The notes beneath the pieces were generated by a model. It saw only the letters and a list, made by a program, of their open reading frames with translations. It searched no databases and was not told the origin of the DNA. Made by a program: the position numbers and the translations under genes. Shown here piece by piece: positions 62,640-64,000 of a stretch of DNA of 64,000 nt. How positions within the stretch are numbered: position 1 is the stretch's first letter; every line of letters begins with the position of its first letter. The DNA comes from an uncultured Bacilli bacterium (GTDB lineage: Bacteria > Bacillota_I > Bacilli_A > RF39 > UBA660): assembly GCA_934130545.1 (NCBI GenBank), contig CAKOYD010000002.1, forward strand, positions 1-64,000. Reading direction: 5' to 3'.

Positions 62640-63188
62640 ATGAAATATTTTAAGAAAATAGAAGGAGAAAGAATATATCTATCACCAATAAACAGTGAAG
62701 ATGCTGAAAAATATGTTTATTGGATGAACGATAGAACAATAACAGATAATATTGCTAGAACTACCGCTATAACAACATTTGAAAGTGAAAAAGAGTGGTT
62801 AGCAAGTACTTCAAAAAATGAAGAAAAATTTGCTATCGTTAAAAAGGATACTGACGAATTAATTGGCAATTGTTCACTAATGGATATTGATAGACTAAAT
62901 AGAAAATGTACTTTAGGTATATTTATTGGAGATGAAGGAAATAGAAGTATGGGTTATGGCACTGAAGCCTTAAAATTACTTTTAGACTTTGCTTTTAATT
63001 TTCAAAATATGCACAGTGTTGATTTAAAAGTATTCTCATTTAATGAAAGAGCCATTAAGTGCTATGAAAAATCAGGCTTTAAAAGATGTGGAACAAGACA
63101 TGATGCCTACTTTCTAAATGGTAAATATCATGATGAGATAACAATGGAAATATTGGAAAATGATTACTATGAAAGAAATAATATATAA
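62640..63188 (+). CDS. GNAT acetyltransferase, RimJ/SpeG-like
   Basis: The 182-residue protein reads IEGERIYLSPINSEDAEKYV and FIGDEGNRSMGYGTEALKLL (acetyl-CoA loop), then FNERAIKCYEKSGF, the GNAT motif B region. This pattern fits the RimJ/RimL/SpeG branch acting on protein N-termini or polyamines. GGAAGTG precedes the ATG at 62640. It overlaps the Nudix gene, giving a two-gene unit. Confidence 0.88.
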   Translation: MKYFKKIEGERIYLSPINSEDAEKYVYWMNDRTITDNIARTTAITTFESEKEWLASTSKNEEKFAIVKKDTDELIGNCSLMDIDRLNRKCTLGIFIGDEGNRSMGYGTEALKLLLDFAFNFQNMHSVDLKVFSFNERAIKCYEKSGFKRCGTRHDAYFLNGKYHDEITMEILENDYYERNNI

Positions 63189-63684
63189 TTATGATAACTT
63201 ACGTGAAGATGAAATTACAGAATTAGTAGTAAGAATAAAAGTATTATTATTAAAAGATGATAAATTATTAATTGGTAATGAAAATAATATCTATCAGTTT
63301 ATTGGAGGTCATCTCGAAGAAGGGGAAACATTTAACGAGTGTTTAAAAAGAGAAGTTAAAGAAGAAACAGGTATTGAACTAGATGATGAAGAAATAGGTA
63401 AACCATTCATGAAAACATCTTATCTAAATAAAGATTGGCCTGAAGTAGGGAAGAATAGAAAATGTGAAATATATTATTACCCTGTTAAGACTAACAAGAG
63501 TATCAATTTAGAAAATACTAACTATACTGAAAATGAAAAAAATCAAAATTTCAAAATAGAAGAATTGTCTCTTAAAGATGCCACTAGATTAATAGAAGAA
63601 AACATCCCAAATAATGAAAAGAATCAAGTTATATCTTACGATATGATTGATGTTATTAATGAATATATTGATAAACACATTTAA
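63169..63684 (+). CDS. Nudix hydrolase
   Basis: The Nudix box GGHLEEGETFNECLKREVKE ETGIELD contains the canonical G-x5-E-x7-REVxEExG pattern. It hydrolyses a nucleoside diphosphate linked to another moiety; the substrate cannot be told. ATG 63169 is chosen; an in-frame ATG at 63160 is also possible. Both starts overlap the preceding GNAT gene, so the two are coupled. Confidence 0.88.
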   Translation: MKEIIYNYDNLREDEITELVVRIKVLLLKDDKLLIGNENNIYQFIGGHLEEGETFNECLKREVKEETGIELDDEEIGKPFMKTSYLNKDWPEVGKNRKCEIYYYPVKTNKSINLENTNYTENEKNQNFKIEELSLKDATRLIEENIPNNEKNQVISYDMIDVINEYIDKHI

Positions 63685-63729
63685 TGTTCATTTAATAAAA
63701 ATATTATATATAAGTAATGGTGATTTATT

Positions 63730-64000
63730 ATGCGTATTTTAATTGTTGAAGATGAATTTAACTTAGCAGATGTTATAGCATCTAGATTAAGAAAAGAAAA
63801 ATATACAGTTGATGTTAGTACTGATGGTGATGATGGTAGTTATAAAGCCATGACTAATATCTATGACTTAATTATTCTAGATGTCATGCTACCATATAAA
63901 GATGGCTTTACTATTCTGAAAGAGCTAAAAGAAAATAATATTAAAGCACAGGTAATTATGCTTACTGCAATGGACGGTATTGAAGATAAACTGAACGGCT
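63730..64000 (+). CDS. Response regulator, N-terminal part (runs off the window)
   Basis: The receiver domain begins MRILIVEDEFNLADVIASRL with acidic pocket residues, the phospho-acceptor Asp in LIILDVMLPYKDG, and MLTAMDG for the switch Thr. This is an OmpR/PhoB-type two-component regulator; the DNA-binding domain and any kinase gene lie beyond the window. TGGTGAT precedes the ATG. Confidence 0.92.
   Translation, partial: MRILIVEDEFNLADVIASRLRKEKYTVDVSTDGDDGSYKAMTNIYDLIILDVMLPYKDGFTILKELKENNIKAQVIMLTAMDGIEDKLNG

Noticed and set aside
1..64000. CRISPR array or cas genes
   Set aside because: No regularly spaced repeat array or Cas-like protein was seen. The HEPN motifs at 48.8 and 49.9 kb are in a protein without Cas13 or Csm6 features.

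Overview
The window comes from an AT-rich, spore-forming Firmicute (Bacillota, Bacilli-like). It uses the standard bacterial code: TGA is used as a stop and TGG as Trp. Evidence for the lineage is spoVAC-spoVAD-spoVAE, a CotY/CotZ-type coat protein, a YjcZ-like sporulation miniprotein, GatCAB, peptide deformylase and sigma-A promoters (TTGACA-17-TATAAT, often with an extended TGN -10). An uncultured gut lineage near Erysipelotrichales/RF39 would fit, but the window has no 16S gene and the placement is inferred. Many genes are preceded by AGGTGAT or AGGAGG ribosome binding sites.

Layout. 1-240: two minus-strand tRNA genes (Leu-UAG and a CAU tRNA, probably Ile2) with their terminator. 0.4-4.4 kb: a small unknown gene, the gatCAB operon and a small gene with a near-perfect promoter. 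4.9-9.2 kb: a polytopic membrane protein and a short SMC. 9.3-14.2 kb: a 39-codon ORF containing a run of ten G, a large surface protein with InlB-type repeats, a PASTA/polysaccharide deacetylase and a pilin-like protein. 14.2-21.4 kb: tgt, a coat protein, an AGCS symporter, spoVACDE, a YjdF-like protein, def and a YjcZ-like miniprotein. 21.5-24.5 kb: an unknown 563-residue protein divergent from an RsgI-like protein.

The centre of the window is a D-Ala-D-Ala carboxypeptidase gene (dacF-like) cut in two. Its first part (SxxK and SGN motifs) ends near 25168 and its second part (KTG motif) resumes near 47096. The ~21.9 kb between them is a mobile island. It starts with a large serine recombinase, continues with remnants (ISL3 transposase, HTH protein, sigma-factor region 4) and then carries a tightly packed 16-gene glycan operon bounded by UDP-xylose synthase and UDP-glucose dehydrogenase. 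That operon encodes six glycosyltransferases of GT2/GT4/GT28 type plus a GT-D-like protein, three radical SAM proteins, two deacetylases and two nucleic-acid-type methyltransferases (TlyA-like and TRM11-like). The island ends with a remnant of an aminoglycoside-phosphotransferase-like gene. Short inverted repeats lie near both ends. The arrangement resembles skin-type intervening elements in sporulation genes, but regulated excision is only a hypothesis.

Immediately after the dacF 3' part, a two-gene operon (protein-kinase-like protein plus a protein with two HEPN RxxxxH motifs) is flanked by two diverged copies of the dacF tail and terminator. It looks like an acquired toxin/defence cassette and is the best candidate for an undescribed system.

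50.4-57.9 kb: ASCH protein, Tag glycosylase, a GNAT-methyltransferase fusion, CYTH and double-GNAT proteins, VanZ-like protein, a truncated cytidylate-kinase-like gene, a PAP2 phosphatase and an undecaprenol/diacylglycerol kinase. 58.0-62.4 kb: a TasA/camelysin-like protein, a SipW-type signal peptidase, a DUF5305-like protein and a second exported protein, probably a matrix-fibre export operon. The window closes with a GNAT, a Nudix hydrolase and the start of a response regulator.
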